From Bradyrhizobium campsiandrae (lineage in GTDB: Bacteria > Pseudomonadota > Alphaproteobacteria > Rhizobiales > Xanthobacteraceae): a DNA stretch of 64,000 nt. Every line of letters begins with the position of its first letter. Position 1 is the first letter of the stretch. The stretch covers positions 62,001 through 126,000 of the forward strand of contig NZ_JAANIH010000017.1 in assembly GCF_014529705.1 (NCBI RefSeq). Direction: 5' to 3'. This document shows, piece after piece, positions 25,787 through 35,919 of the stretch. The position numbers and the translations under genes are program-made. A model generated the notes under the pieces. That model was not told the origin of the DNA, made no database searches, and worked only from the letters and a program-made list of their open reading frames with translations.

Positions 25787-28700
25787 TCACTCCGCAGCAG
25801 CTGCAAAGCGGCTGTTCTCCAACTCCGCTTCCAGCCGGGCCTTCTCCGCTGCCGCCAGCTTGACGTTGGCTTCCTTGACATGTCCAAAGCCGCGGATGAT
25901 CTCCGGCACGCGCGCGAGCCTGACGAGCAGCGGGATTTGTTCCGCCTTCAGCCCGGCGATCCGCTGATCGATCATGGCGAGATAATCCGCGATCAGATTC
26001 CGCTCGGTCCTGCGCTCCTCGGCGCGGGCGAACGGATCGAACGCGCCGCCACGCAGGAATTTCAGCCTTGCAAGCACGCGGAACGCGTGGATCATCCAGC
26101 CGCCGAACTCCTGTTTCTGGAGATGCCCGGTGGTCTTGTCGCGCTTTGCGAAGATCGGTGGCGCCAGATGATACTTCAGTGTGAAATCGCCGTCGAATTT
26201 TTCGGACACTTTCCTGGCGAAGCTGCCGTCAGTATAGAGCCGCGCGACCTCGTACTCGTCCTTGTAGGACATCAGCTTGAACAGGTTCTTCGCGACCGCC
26301 TCGGTCAGCTCCGTGGAGGTAGGCAAAGCGGCGCTCTCCGCCTTCCGCACCTTGGCGACGGCCGCGAGATAGCGCTCGGCATAGGCCTTGTCTTGGTAGC
26401 CGGTCAGGAAGTCGGCGCGGGTCGCGATGATGTCGTCGAGCGATTTGGTTGGCGCGGAGGCCCGGCTCTTGAACTGCAGCACGCTGCGCACCCGCGACAT
26501 GTCGTGGGCGGCGAGGCGCCCCCACGTGAAGGCGAGCTTGTTCATCTCGATCGCGGCGCCGTTGATCTCGATGGCGCGGAGCAGCGCCTCCAGTGACAGC
26601 GGGATCGCGCCCTTCTGGAAGGCAAAGCCGAGCATGAAGGGGTTGGTCGCGATGCTGTCGCCCATTAGCGCGGCGGCGATTCCCGTGGCATCGATGATGT
26701 CGAGATTCTTGTCGCCGACGGCATCGCGCAGCACGGTCTGCATCGTGCCCATCTCGAAATCGATATCGGGGTTTTGCACGAAGCTCGCGGTCGGCTGCAA
26801 ATCGGCGTTGATATAGGCCCTGGTCACGCCGCGCTCGGCGCGGCTGAGCGCGGTCGGGCCGGCCGAGACGATCATGTCGCAGCCGAGGATGACGTCGGCG
26901 CCGCCCGTGGTGATGCGGACGGCCGAGATGTCCTCGGGCTTCGGCGCGATGCGCACATGGCTCATCACGGCACCGTTCTTCTGCGACAGGCCGGTGAAGT
27001 CCAGCGCCGAGCAACCGCGGCCGTCGACATGGGCAGCCATGCCGAGCAGCGCGCCAATGGTGATGACGCCGGTGCCGCCGATGCCGGTGACGAGGATGTT
27101 GTAGGGGCCGTCCAGCTCGCGCGCGGGCGGCAGCGGCAGATCGGCGAACAGTTGGCCGGAATCCACGGCCGATGTCTTCATGCGCTTGAGCGTGCCGCCA
27201 TGCACGGTGACAAAACTCGGGCAGAAGCCTTCGACGCAGGAAAAATCCTTGTTGCAGTTCGACTGGTCGATCTGGCGCTTGCGGCCGAACTCGGTCTCCA
27301 GCGGCTGCACCGAGACGCAGTTGGAGGCCTGCGAGCAATCGCCGCAGCCTTCGCAGACCAGCTCGTTGATGAAGGCGCGCTTGGCGGGATCCGGATAGAG
27401 TCCGCGCTTGCGGCGTCGGCGCTTTTCCGCGGCGCAGGTCTGGTCGTAGATTACGACCGTGAGGCCCTTGATGTCACGCAGCTCGCGCTGCACGGCATCG
27501 AGCTCGCGGCGGTGATGGATGGTCGCGCCTTGCGGGAAGTAATTGCCTTCGGGGTACTTGCCCGGATCGTCGGAGACGATCGCGAGCCGCTTGACGCCCT
27601 CGGCCCAGACCTGGTGCGCGATCTGCGCGACGTTGAAGGCGCCTTCGGCCGGCTGGCCGCCGGTCATCGCGACGGCGTCGTTGTAGAGGATCTTGTAGGT
27701 GATGTTGATGCCGGCGGCGGAGGCCGCGCGCAATGCCAGAAGACCGGAGTGGGTATAAGTTCCGTCGCCGAGATTCTGAAAAATGTGTTTCTCGGTGGTG
27801 AAGGGCGACTGGCCGATCCAGTTCACGCCCTCGGCGCCCATATGCGAGATCAGATCGGTGCGTCGCGTCGGCATGCTCAAGGCCATGCCGTGGCAGCCGA
27901 TGCCGGCCATGGCGCGGCTGCCCTCGGGTACACGCGTCGAGGTGTTGTGCGGGCAGCCGGAGCAAAAGAAGGGCGTACGCGCGAGCTTGATCTGGGTGCT
28001 TGTCGTGACGGGATTGTCGAACGCCTCCAGACGCGCCAGGCGCTGTTCCAGCACCGGGCTGTGATGGCCGAGCTTGCGCAAGCGCGCCACCAGCGCGCCT
28101 GCGACGATGGTCGGCGTCAGCTCGCCCTCGCTCGGCAAAAGCGGCGCGCCGCGCTCGTCGCGCTTGCCGGTGACGGTCGGGCGCTTCGATGCATCGATGT
28201 TGTAGAGGATGCGCATCAGCTGGTCTTCGATGAAGCCGCGCTTCTCCTCGACGACGAGCACGTCCTGCAGGCCTTCGGTAAAGCGCCTGGCACCGCTCTC
28301 CTCCAGCGGCCAGGTCAGCGCGACCTTGTAGATGCGAAGGCCGAGGTCCTGCGCGTCCTTGTCGGTGATGCCGAGGTCGGCCAGTGCCTGGCGCAGATCG
28401 AGATAGGCCTTGCCGGTCGCGACGATGCCGAGCCGGGCCGGCGTGGAATCGAGCACGATGCGGTCGAGCTGGTTGGCGCGGGCGAAAGCCTGCACCGCCG
28501 CCATCTTGGGGCCGAACAGGCGCCGCTCGGCCTCCAGCGGCGGATCCGGCCAGCGGATGTTGAGGCCGCCGGGCGGCATCTCGAAATCATCGGGCTGCAC
28601 GATCTTGATGCGCTCGGGGTCACTATAGATCGACGCAGAGCTCTCGACGGTCTCGCTGATCGCCTTGAAGCCGACCCAGCAACCCGAGAAGCGCGACAGC

Positions 28701-29263
28701 GCGAAACCATAGAGGCCGAGATCGAGATAGTCCTGCAGCGTCGCCGGATTGATCACGGGGATCAGCGCCGCGGCGAACACCTGCTCGCTCTGGTGCGCCA
28801 GTGTCGAGGACTGGCAGCCATGGTCATCGCCGGCGAGCGCGAGGACGCCGCCGTTGCGCGAGGTGCCGGCCGCATTGGCGTGCTTGAGCGCATCGACCGA
28901 GCGATCGACGCCGGGGCCCTTGCCGTACCAGATGCCGAATACGCCATCGACCTTGGCGCCGGGAAACAGGCCGACCTGCTGGCTGCCCCAGACGGCAGTT
29001 GCCGCCAGGTCCTCGTTCAGGCCGGGGACGAAGGCGATGTCGTGCCGCTGCAGATGCGCCTTCGCGCGCCACAGCGCGTGGTCGTACATGCCGAGCGGGG
29101 AACCGCGATAGCCGGAAATGAAGCCGCCGGTGTTGAGCCCCAGGAGCCGGTCGCGTTCGCGCTGCAACATGGGCAGGCGGACCAGCGCCTGGGTCCCGGA
29201 CAGGAAGATCCGCTTCGATTCGAGCCGGTATTTGTCGTCCAGCTCGACCTGCATCAGCGTCAT
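25787..29263 (-). CDS. Indolepyruvate ferredoxin oxidoreductase, fused form
   Basis: Protein of 1158 residues in which the alpha and beta/gamma parts are joined. It starts MTLMQVELDDKYRLESKRIFLSGTQALVRL (AAGGAC upstream). In order: a pyrimidine-binding half (LNTGGFISGYRGSPLGMYDHALW), an FCSGCPHNTSTRVPEGS segment, the thiamine diphosphate-binding half, a cysteine-rich stretch NELVCEGCGDCSQASNC...NKDFSCVEGFCPSF for Fe-S clusters, and the gamma domain (NILVTGIGGTGVITIGALLGMAAH). It oxidatively decarboxylates aryl pyruvates such as indolepyruvate to aryl-CoA, reducing ferredoxin, in aromatic amino-acid breakdown. No separate iorA/iorB pair for this enzyme is present. Confidence 0.92.
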   Translation of the reverse strand: MTLMQVELDDKYRLESKRIFLSGTQALVRLPMLQRERDRLLGLNTGGFISGYRGSPLGMYDHALWRAKAHLQRHDIAFVPGLNEDLAATAVWGSQQVGLFPGAKVDGVFGIWYGKGPGVDRSVDALKHANAAGTSRNGGVLALAGDDHGCQSSTLAHQSEQVFAAALIPVINPATLQDYLDLGLYGFALSRFSGCWVGFKAISETVESSASIYSDPERIKIVQPDDFEMPPGGLNIRWPDPPLEAERRLFGPKMAAVQAFARANQLDRIVLDSTPARLGIVATGKAYLDLRQALADLGITDKDAQDLGLRIYKVALTWPLEESGARRFTEGLQDVLVVEEKRGFIEDQLMRILYNIDASKRPTVTGKRDERGAPLLPSEGELTPTIVAGALVARLRKLGHHSPVLEQRLARLEAFDNPVTTSTQIKLARTPFFCSGCPHNTSTRVPEGSRAMAGIGCHGMALSMPTRRTDLISHMGAEGVNWIGQSPFTTEKHIFQNLGDGTYTHSGLLALRAASAAGINITYKILYNDAVAMTGGQPAEGAFNVAQIAHQVWAEGVKRLAIVSDDPGKYPEGNYFPQGATIHHRRELDAVQRELRDIKGLTVVIYDQTCAAEKRRRRKRGLYPDPAKRAFINELVCEGCGDCSQASNCVSVQPLETEFGRKRQIDQSNCNKDFSCVEGFCPSFVTVHGGTLKRMKTSAVDSGQLFADLPLPPARELDGPYNILVTGIGGTGVITIGALLGMAAHVDGRGCSALDFTGLSQKNGAVMSHVRIAPKPEDISAVRITTGGADVILGCDMIVSAGPTALSRAERGVTRAYINADLQPTASFVQNPDIDFEMGTMQTVLRDAVGDKNLDIIDATGIAAALMGDSIATNPFMLGFAFQKGAIPLSLEALLRAIEINGAAIEMNKLAFTWGRLAAHDMSRVRSVLQFKSRASAPTKSLDDIIATRADFLTGYQDKAYAERYLAAVAKVRKAESAALPTSTELTEAVAKNLFKLMSYKDEYEVARLYTDGSFARKVSEKFDGDFTLKYHLAPPIFAKRDKTTGHLQKQEFGGWMIHAFRVLARLKFLRGGAFDPFARAEERRTERNLIADYLAMIDQRIAGLKAEQIPLLVRLARVPEIIRGFGHVKEANVKLAAAEKARLEAELENSRFAAAAE

Positions 29264-29425
29264 TTCGGAAAGTCCTTGTCGTCGTATCAGGAGGAATTTT
29301 GCGCCGCGGAAAGAGGGCGACTTGCGAAGCGGGTATCGGCAGTGAAGAGCATGGAGCATCGAAGTCAATATCGCTGGCCGCACCCGTGGCGGGCCTGCTA
29401 GTCATGGCTGCCTGTGGAGGAGACC

Positions 29426-30379
29426 ATGACTGCAAACGCGTTCAATACCGAGATCGCCGAAACCGCCGAGGCCCTGATCGGCCCGTGGCGTCGGCCGCGC
29501 CAGATGCTGCACGCGCAGATTTACGATGCGCATGCCTCCATCCACGACGATGCGACCGCGCAGAAGCTCGGCTTCAAGGGCGGCACCATCGAGGGTCCGA
29601 CGCATTTCAGCCAGTTTGCGCCGCTCGGTGCGCGGCTGTGGGGACGGGCCTGGTTCGAGAGCGGCTGTCTCTCCGCGCATTACCGCAACGCCTGCTTCGA
29701 AGGTGAGGAGGTGCAGGCGATCCTGTCGAAACCGCTGCCGGGCACCAGCCAATGCCAGATCCAGATGGTGAAACGCGACGGCACCGAGGTGTTGCGCGGC
29801 ACGGCCTCTGTCGGCGATCCCCACGCGGCGACGGCGCTCGAGACGCGCCTGACCGAGCTCAAGCCACTCACGGACCCCGTCATCCTGCGCGACGTGCGGG
29901 TGGCCCATACCAGCAGGCGGCAAACGGTGCGGATGGCGTTCGACCAGAACATGGGCGACCTCTATCCGTTCTCGCTGCGGCAGAAGCTGGCAGTCATCAC
30001 CGAGAACTCACCTTACTATTCCGGCGCCGACAATCCGTGGGGCAAAGCGATCATCCCGATGGAGATGCTGAGCGTGCTGTTTCAATACCGCTCCAAGGAC
30101 GATCCGCTGCCGGCGAAGGGGCCGGCCGTCGGCCTGTTCGCCGACCAGGAGATCTGCCTGTTGAAAGGCCCGCTGTTCGTCGATGAAGAGTACGAGGTCG
30201 AGCGCGAGGTGGTCGCGCTCTCCGGCAGCCGCCGCACCGAGAGCGCCTGGGTCAAGACGCGCGTGTTCGACAAGACGGGCACGATGGTCGCGACCATGCT
30301 GCTCAACATGGCGACGCTGAAGGAGTCTTACGCGCCTTACGAGGATGAGTATCGACAGCTGTATGGGGCGGTCCGATAG
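29426..30379 (+). CDS. Hotdog-fold-like (MaoC-like) protein, uncertain
   Basis: Protein of 317 residues starting at ATG 29426 behind GGAGGA. It contains IGPWRRPRQMLHAQIYDAHASIHDDATAQKLGFKGGTIEGPTHFSQFAPLGARLWG, which looks like the first half of a double-hotdog acyl dehydratase/thioesterase fold, and a second half with GPLFVDEEYEVEREVVALSGSRRTESAWVKTRVFDKTG. No signal peptide. It is divergent from the indolepyruvate oxidoreductase gene, with 162 bp between. A role on a CoA thioester would fit the neighbour but is only inference. Confidence 0.55.
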   Translation: MTANAFNTEIAETAEALIGPWRRPRQMLHAQIYDAHASIHDDATAQKLGFKGGTIEGPTHFSQFAPLGARLWGRAWFESGCLSAHYRNACFEGEEVQAILSKPLPGTSQCQIQMVKRDGTEVLRGTASVGDPHAATALETRLTELKPLTDPVILRDVRVAHTSRRQTVRMAFDQNMGDLYPFSLRQKLAVITENSPYYSGADNPWGKAIIPMEMLSVLFQYRSKDDPLPAKGPAVGLFADQEICLLKGPLFVDEEYEVEREVVALSGSRRTESAWVKTRVFDKTGTMVATMLLNMATLKESYAPYEDEYRQLYGAVR

Positions 30380-30521
30380 CCCCGCTGCCAGCTCATCCTT
30401 TGAGCAAATGCACGTCGCAAAGCCGTCGCACAGGGAATGAGCAGACGTCGATCGCTAACGTAACCTTCTGAGTACGCAGCGATTTCCATCACGGCCCGCA
30501 CGCCTCCGCAATTGTACACAA

Positions 30522-30537
30522 TGGCACGACGCTTGCA
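30522..30537 (+). promoter_or_regulatory. Sigma-54 (RpoN) promoter
   Basis: TGGCACGACGCTTGCA matches the -24/-12 consensus with GG and GC exactly 10 bases apart. The -12 element ends 35 bp before the hydrolase ATG at 30573, an ordinary leader length. It predicts control by RpoN with an enhancer-binding activator such as NtrC, as for nitrogen-scavenging operons. Confidence 0.85.
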
Positions 30538-30572
30538 GAACTCTGGACAAAGAGAGTTCTTGCGGGGGCGTC

Positions 30573-31271
30573 ATGTTGAACTCAACCAAGCCGACATTGG
30601 GCGTCATCAGCGCCGAGCCCGAGCCGATCAAGCTCGATTGGTCTGCCACCGCGCTCGTCATCATCGACATGCAACGCGACTTCATGGAGCCTGGCGGCTT
30701 CGGCGAGACGCTCGGCAATGACGTCAGCCAGCTTGCACGCGCGGTGAAGCCGATCGGCGCCGTGCTGAGGGCGGCGCGCGACACCGGCATGCTCGTGGTT
30801 CACACCCGCGAGGGGCATCTGCCCGATCTCTCCGACGCGCCGCCGGCCAAGATCGAGCGCGGCGCGCCATCGTTGCGCATCGGCGATCCCGGCCCGATGG
30901 GTCGCATCCTGATCCGTGGCGAGGCCGGTCACGACATCATCCCGGAGCTCTATCCGCTCGACAGTGAGGTCGTGATCGACAAGCCCGGCAAGGGCGCGTT
31001 CTACGCGACCGAACTCACGGACGTGCTGGAGAAATACGGCATCGAGAATCTCCTGGTGTGCGGCGTCACCACAGAGGTGTGCGTCAACACCACCGTGCGC
31101 GAGGCCAATGACCGCGGCTATCGCTGCGTCGTCATCTCCGATGGCTGCGCCTCCTATTTCCCCGAGTTTCACGAGATGGGCCTGAAGATGATCAAGGCCC
31201 AGGGCGGCATCTTCGGCTGGGTCGCAGACTCGACCGCAGTACTGGAGGCGATGAAGACTTCGACCACATAG
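30573..31271 (+). CDS. Isochorismatase-like cysteine hydrolase (biuret hydrolase/RutB-related)
   Basis: Protein of 232 residues with the cysteine hydrolase triad: Asp32 in [10 protein letters not shown], Lys137 in [14 protein letters not shown], and Cys170 in [20 protein letters not shown]. It resembles biuret and ureidoacrylate amidohydrolases, also in [17 protein letters not shown] and [15 protein letters not shown]. The usual reaction is hydrolysis of a C-N amide bond releasing ammonia or a carbamate. The gene lies behind a sigma-54 promoter and 10 bp ahead of a purine-type permease, so it likely degrades an imported nitrogen compound. The exact substrate is not determined. Confidence 0.82.
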   Translation: MLNSTKPTLGVISAEPEPIKLDWSATALVIIDMQRDFMEPGGFGETLGNDVSQLARAVKPIGAVLRAARDTGMLVVHTREGHLPDLSDAPPAKIERGAPSLRIGDPGPMGRILIRGEAGHDIIPELYPLDSEVVIDKPGKGAFYATELTDVLEKYGIENLLVCGVTTEVCVNTTVREANDRGYRCVVISDGCASYFPEFHEMGLKMIKAQGGIFGWVADSTAVLEAMKTSTT

Positions 31272-31281
31272 GGGAGTTATC

Positions 31282-32934
31282 ATGAGCACATCGACGGGGA
31301 CGGCCGGCAAGTCCACTTTTCAACCGGCACTATGGACATCGGGCGACTGGAACGCGTTTTTCGGCTTCGGCACCAACATCCTCGTCAACATGCTGGTGCT
31401 CACGGGCCTGCTTCGCTTCGTGCTGAAGATGCCGGACAGTCTCGTGTTCGGCCGCATCCTGCCCGCGCTCGGGCTGATGATGTGCCTGTCGACCTTCTAC
31501 TACGCGTTTCTCGCCTATCGCCTCGCGCAGAAGACGGGCCGCAGCGACGTCTGCGCGCTGCCCTCGGGCGTCAGCGTGCCGCACATGTTCATCGTCACCT
31601 TCGTGATCATGCTGCCGATCACGCTGAAGACCGGCGACCCGCTGAAGGGCTGGTCGGCTGGCCTCGTCTGGGTGTTCTTCCAGAGCTTCATTCTCATGAT
31701 CGGTGGCTTCATCGCGCCGTTCATCCGCAAGATCACGCCGCGTGCGGCGCTGCTCGGCACGCTCGCGGGCGTCTCCGTCACCTTCATCTCGATGCGGCCC
31801 GCGCTCGAGATGTACATGACGCCGCAGATTGGCCTCGTCTGCTTCGCCATCATCCTGGTGAGCTGGTTCGGCGGGGTGAAATATGCGAAGGGCATTCCTG
31901 CGGGCCTCGTCGCCATTGCCGCTGGCATGATCATCGCCTGGGGCTCGAACCTGTTCGGCCTCGGGCTTGGCGGATTGAGCATCGCGGGCGTCGGCGCGGC
32001 GTTTGCCAATTTCGGCTTCTCGGTGCCGATCCCGGCAGTAGGCCATGTCTTCTCAGGATTCGAATATCTCGGCGTCATCCTGGTCACCGCCATTCCATTC
32101 GGCATCTATGACCTCGTCGAGGCCATGGACAATGTCGAGAGCGCGGAGGCCGCCGGCGACGAATATCCGACCACGCGCGTGCTCACTGCCGACGGCGTCG
32201 TCAGCCTGATCGGCTGCCTGATGGGCAATCCCTTCATCAACGCCGTCTATATCGGCCATCCCGGCTGGAAGGCGATGGGGGGCCGTATCGGCTATTCGGC
32301 TGCGACCGGCATCATGGTCGTAGTGCTGGCCTGGTTTGGCATCATCTCGGTGCTGCTGGCGCTCGTACCTGTCGTCGCGATCTCGCCGATCCTGCTCTAT
32401 ATCGGCATGCTCATCGGCGCGCAGGCGTTCCAGACCACGCCGGTCAAGCACGCGCCTGCGATCGTGCTGGCGTTGACGCCGCATCTGGCGGCCTGGGCCA
32501 AGCTGCAGATCGACACCATGCTGGGATCGACCATGAATGCGGCGGCAACCGTCGGCGGCATGGCCGCCGACAAGGCCGACGCGGTCAAGGCGGCCGCGAT
32601 CGCAGCCCTGCCGCAGCAGGGCGTGTTCTATCGCGGTCTCGAGGTCATGGGCGGCGGCTCCATCCTCGGCGGCCTGATCCTGGGAGCGATCGGCGTCTTC
32701 GTCATCGAGCGCGATTTCGAGAAAGCATCAAGCTTCGCACTGGTCGGCGCGGTGCTGACCTATTTCGGCTTCATGCATGGTGAAGCCGTCGGCATCGGCG
32801 GCGGCTTTGGTGTGACGCCCGCGGTGGCGTTTGCCTATGCCGTGATGGCGGCCGGCCTGTTCGCAGCCAGCAAGCTCGGCGCCAGTGAACATTACGCCGC
32901 GCATCCGGAGATGCACGCCGCTCCGGCGGAGTAG
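31282..32934 (+). CDS. Purine/xanthine-type permease (NCS2-like/AzgA-like)
   Basis: Protein of 550 residues with about 12-13 membrane helices. It has GDWNAFFGFGTNILVNMLVLTGLLRFVLKMP at the start, FVIMLPITLKTGDPL, AIPFGIYDLVEAMDNVESAEAAGDEYPTTRVLTADGVVSLIGCLMGNPF in the middle, then IGHPGWKAMGGRIGYS. This is like uracil/xanthine or adenine/hypoxanthine permeases, with a long hydrophilic insert near residue 420. It follows the hydrolase by 10 bp with a GGGGAG ribosome-binding site. Likely imports the hydrolase substrate across the inner membrane under nitrogen control. Confidence 0.8.
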   Translation: MSTSTGTAGKSTFQPALWTSGDWNAFFGFGTNILVNMLVLTGLLRFVLKMPDSLVFGRILPALGLMMCLSTFYYAFLAYRLAQKTGRSDVCALPSGVSVPHMFIVTFVIMLPITLKTGDPLKGWSAGLVWVFFQSFILMIGGFIAPFIRKITPRAALLGTLAGVSVTFISMRPALEMYMTPQIGLVCFAIILVSWFGGVKYAKGIPAGLVAIAAGMIIAWGSNLFGLGLGGLSIAGVGAAFANFGFSVPIPAVGHVFSGFEYLGVILVTAIPFGIYDLVEAMDNVESAEAAGDEYPTTRVLTADGVVSLIGCLMGNPFINAVYIGHPGWKAMGGRIGYSAATGIMVVVLAWFGIISVLLALVPVVAISPILLYIGMLIGAQAFQTTPVKHAPAIVLALTPHLAAWAKLQIDTMLGSTMNAAATVGGMAADKADAVKAAAIAALPQQGVFYRGLEVMGGGSILGGLILGAIGVFVIERDFEKASSFALVGAVLTYFGFMHGEAVGIGGGFGVTPAVAFAYAVMAAGLFAASKLGASEHYAAHPEMHAAPAE

Positions 32935-32990
32935 GCGTCGGCCAACACATGAAAGGCGGCCGGGTGACGCCATTGTTGCCCGGCCATTTT

Positions 32991-34922
32991 TCATGCTACG
33001 CCGAGATCGGCCAGGATCTCGGCCCCGGCGCGAACCTCATGGCTGGATCCTTCGAAATCTTCGCCGACAGGTTCGCAGGCGCCGCCCAGATGTCGCGCAA
33101 AGAACGCCTCGGCAATTGCGACGTGGGAGAGCTGGTTGGGCGGCCTCTGGAATCCGTGTCCCTCATCGGGATAGACGATGTAGGTCACAGGAATGTTTTT
33201 TGCCTCCATGGCCGCCGCGATAGTGTCGCTTTCCGCAATCTTGCAGCGAACGTCGTTGGCGCCATGAAAGATCAGCATGGGCTTCTTGATGTTGTCTACC
33301 TTGTTGATCGGTGAGCGCTCGGCGAGCAGCTTGCGGCCTTCCTCTGTGCGGGGATCGCCGTAGCTGCGATACATGAACTCCGCGAAGCCGGCCCAGTACG
33401 GCGGCATCGATTCCAGCAGCGTTTGCAGATTGGAGATGCCGACCACCGGCACCGAGCAGCAGAACACCTCGGGCGTGAAGGTCGCGCCGATGAACGAGGC
33501 GAGGCCGCCATAGGATACGCCGAAGATCGCGACCTTGTCCTTTTGCGCGATCCCTTGTGCGATTGACCAATCGACCATGTCGATGAGATCGTCGTGCATC
33601 TTTCGCGCATGCTCTTTCTCGCTGGCGGCAACGAACGCCTTGCCGAAGCCGGTCGATCCCCGATAATTGACCGAAAGCACGGCATAGCCACGGTCGGCCA
33701 GCCATTGGTGGTCTCTGCGATAGCCATAGATGTCGCGGCCCCACGGACCGCCGTGGACGATGAGGACCATCGGCAACGGCCGAGGCGGCCGATCGGCTTC
33801 GATATCCGCTGGCAGCGTAAGATAGGAGACGAGCGTCAATCCATCGCGCGACTTGCCCTGCACCTCTTGCATACGCCCGAGGCGGTACGGCTTCAGTTCG
33901 GGGCGCGCCGTGAACAGCTCGGTAATGGTCTGCCTGTCGCGGTCAAGCAGATGATATGTGACGGGCTGATCTGGCGCGTGGCTCGCCACGATCCATCGGC
34001 GGCCATCGTCACTTTGGCTTTCGACGTGAAACGCATGGTCCGGCAGTCGCGCCTTGATCAGATCAAGCTCGGTTGTGACGGCCGGCGTTAAAGCCGTCCA
34101 CTCCGGCCGGCCGGGGTCGATGCAAACCGCCTCCGGTTCGAAGGTTCTGGCGTTGAAGATGGCGCCCGTCACGTCGGCGCGGTCGCTCTGATACAAGAGT
34201 CGCTCTTCGTCGGTGGACCAGTCGATCCGCAGCAGCGCCGACTTGTCGCGCTCAAGGCTTGAGCACATGTGAAGGTGACTGCATCCGGCATCGAACGTCC
34301 AGAGCCGGGTGCTGATATAGGCTTCGTAGGGGACGTCGCGCCAATGCGCGACCTTGCCGCCGTCAATACGCCAGAGCCGCGTGCCGCCGTCAGGCGCATT
34401 GCTCTGCGCGTAGCGGGGCTTCAACCGCCAATCGAGGCCGACGTGGTGAAACTCCTGGCGATTTTCCCAAACCAGCGTGCGTTCACCGGTTGCGAGATCG
34501 AGCAGGAAGACATCATGCCAGCGCGTGTCTCGGTCATTGATGCTGATCGCGATCTTGTCTGGAACGATGTGGGACCAGTACGTCGGCATCGCCCGGACGT
34601 TCACGAAAGGCGTCAAATCCCGGAGTTCCTGCGTATGGGGATTAACGACGAACAGATGCAGGTTTTCATCCCCGTTCTCGTCGTTGAGAAACATGATGTG
34701 ACGGCCGTCCGGGCTCCAATTCTGCCAAGTGATGGGTCGGCCCGTGGTGCGTGTCACGGGCTGTCCGGCCGCAATGCTGTCGACTGGCGAGATCCAGATG
34801 TTCAGAACGCCGTCGACAGGCGCGAGCCAGGACAGCAATCGACCGTCCGGCGATAGCTTGGCGCCGACATAAGTCGGATTGCCAAACAGCTTTCGGCGCG
34901 GGATCAGGGGGCGAGCTGTCAT
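32991..34922 (-). CDS. S9 family (prolyl oligopeptidase-like) serine peptidase
   Basis: Protein of 643 residues. The N-terminal beta-propeller part has repeated WxPDG and SPDGR motifs (YVGAKLSPDGRLLSWLAP, WQNWSPDGRHIMFLND). The C-terminal alpha/beta hydrolase domain has the nucleophile Ser470 in FGVSYGGLAS, the catalytic Asp in FHGANDVRC and the His in YPDEGHGF. There is no signal peptide, so it is probably a cytoplasmic oligopeptidase or acylaminoacyl-peptidase. It converges on the purine-type permease gene; the sugar ABC genes start upstream. Confidence 0.87.
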   Translation of the reverse strand: MTARPLIPRRKLFGNPTYVGAKLSPDGRLLSWLAPVDGVLNIWISPVDSIAAGQPVTRTTGRPITWQNWSPDGRHIMFLNDENGDENLHLFVVNPHTQELRDLTPFVNVRAMPTYWSHIVPDKIAISINDRDTRWHDVFLLDLATGERTLVWENRQEFHHVGLDWRLKPRYAQSNAPDGGTRLWRIDGGKVAHWRDVPYEAYISTRLWTFDAGCSHLHMCSSLERDKSALLRIDWSTDEERLLYQSDRADVTGAIFNARTFEPEAVCIDPGRPEWTALTPAVTTELDLIKARLPDHAFHVESQSDDGRRWIVASHAPDQPVTYHLLDRDRQTITELFTARPELKPYRLGRMQEVQGKSRDGLTLVSYLTLPADIEADRPPRPLPMVLIVHGGPWGRDIYGYRRDHQWLADRGYAVLSVNYRGSTGFGKAFVAASEKEHARKMHDDLIDMVDWSIAQGIAQKDKVAIFGVSYGGLASFIGATFTPEVFCCSVPVVGISNLQTLLESMPPYWAGFAEFMYRSYGDPRTEEGRKLLAERSPINKVDNIKKPMLIFHGANDVRCKIAESDTIAAAMEAKNIPVTYIVYPDEGHGFQRPPNQLSHVAIAEAFFARHLGGACEPVGEDFEGSSHEVRAGAEILADLGVA

Positions 34923-35094
34923 GTGGCTTCTCGCTGACGGTTTGCGCGCAGGCGCGATTTTGGCGCAGCGGCAGCGTTACAGATCGTAGCATATGTGCGC
35001 GCGGAGCCTGCGTCAACTCAACGTAGAGCGCAGGTGCACTTCTGGACTGGAAGCGTGCAAAATCGCGCTTCCCTGACGATCGGGATTGACGTGA

Positions 35095-35919
35095 CTACCC
35101 GCCCTTGACGGCCCCTGCTGTCAGTCCTGCCACGATCTGCCGCTGCGCGAACACCGTGAGCAACAACACCGGAAGCGTGACGATCAGCGCGGCGGCGGCC
35201 AGTGGGCCCCAGCTCAATTGGTCGAACGAGATCATGTTGTAGACGGCGACCGGCAGCGTGCGCGTCTCGCGTCCGGCCAGCACGATGCCGAACACGAAAT
35301 TGTTCCAGGAGAAGATCACCGCGAGAATGAAGGCAACCGCGATGCCGGGCTTGGCGATCGGCAGCGCGACGTGGCGAAAGACCTGCCAGCGCGTAGCGCC
35401 GTCGATCAGCGCGGCTTCCTCCAGCTCCAGCGGCGTCGTCTCGAAATAGCCAATCATGATCCAGATCACGATCGGCACAGTCACCACGAGATGGATGATG
35501 ATCTGCGGGACCAGGGTGCCGAGCAGTCCCAGCCACTGGAACAGCAGGAACAGCGGGATCAGGTAGGACAGGCCGGGCGTGATGCGGGCGATCAGGATCA
35601 CGATTGCCGATTTGTGCGCGGCCATGCGGGCGATGCCATAGCCGGCGGGAATGCCGACCATCAGCGCGAGCGCGGTCGCGCTGCCCGTTACCACCAGGCT
35701 GTTGAGGAAGTAGGTCAGGAAGCGATTGGAGGCGAGCACGTCGGCATAGTTCTTCCAGGCAATATGCTCAGGGAAGAACACCGGCGGATAGGCGGCGTTG
35801 TCGATCTCGAATTTGAGCGACAGCGACAGCATCCAGAGGAAGAACAGGATGGCCGGCGACACGATGACGAGGATGGCAAACCACAGCCCGATCCTGCCGA
35901 GGATGCTGCGCAGGTTCAT
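35095..35919 (-). CDS. Sugar ABC transporter permease (MalG-like)
   Basis: Protein of 274 residues with six membrane helices and the binding-protein-dependent EAA loop ELEEAALIDGATRWQVFRHVALPIAKPGI, where the cytoplasmic ATPase docks. The ATG at 35919 overlaps the preceding permease gene by four bases (ATGA); an earlier start would only add a charged segment. It is the third gene of an importer operon: binding protein, permease, permease. No ATPase gene follows within the operon. Confidence 0.9.
   Translation of the reverse strand: MNLRSILGRIGLWFAILVIVSPAILFFLWMLSLSLKFEIDNAAYPPVFFPEHIAWKNYADVLASNRFLTYFLNSLVVTGSATALALMVGIPAGYGIARMAAHKSAIVILIARITPGLSYLIPLFLLFQWLGLLGTLVPQIIIHLVVTVPIVIWIMIGYFETTPLELEEAALIDGATRWQVFRHVALPIAKPGIAVAFILAVIFSWNNFVFGIVLAGRETRTLPVAVYNMISFDQLSWGPLAAAALIVTLPVLLLTVFAQRQIVAGLTAGAVKGG

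Noticed and set aside
26774..29401. An 875-codon open frame on the plus strand
   Set aside because: It is fully antisense to the indolepyruvate ferredoxin oxidoreductase gene; its composition is the arginine/alanine-rich shadow expected from GC-rich codons, with no domain.
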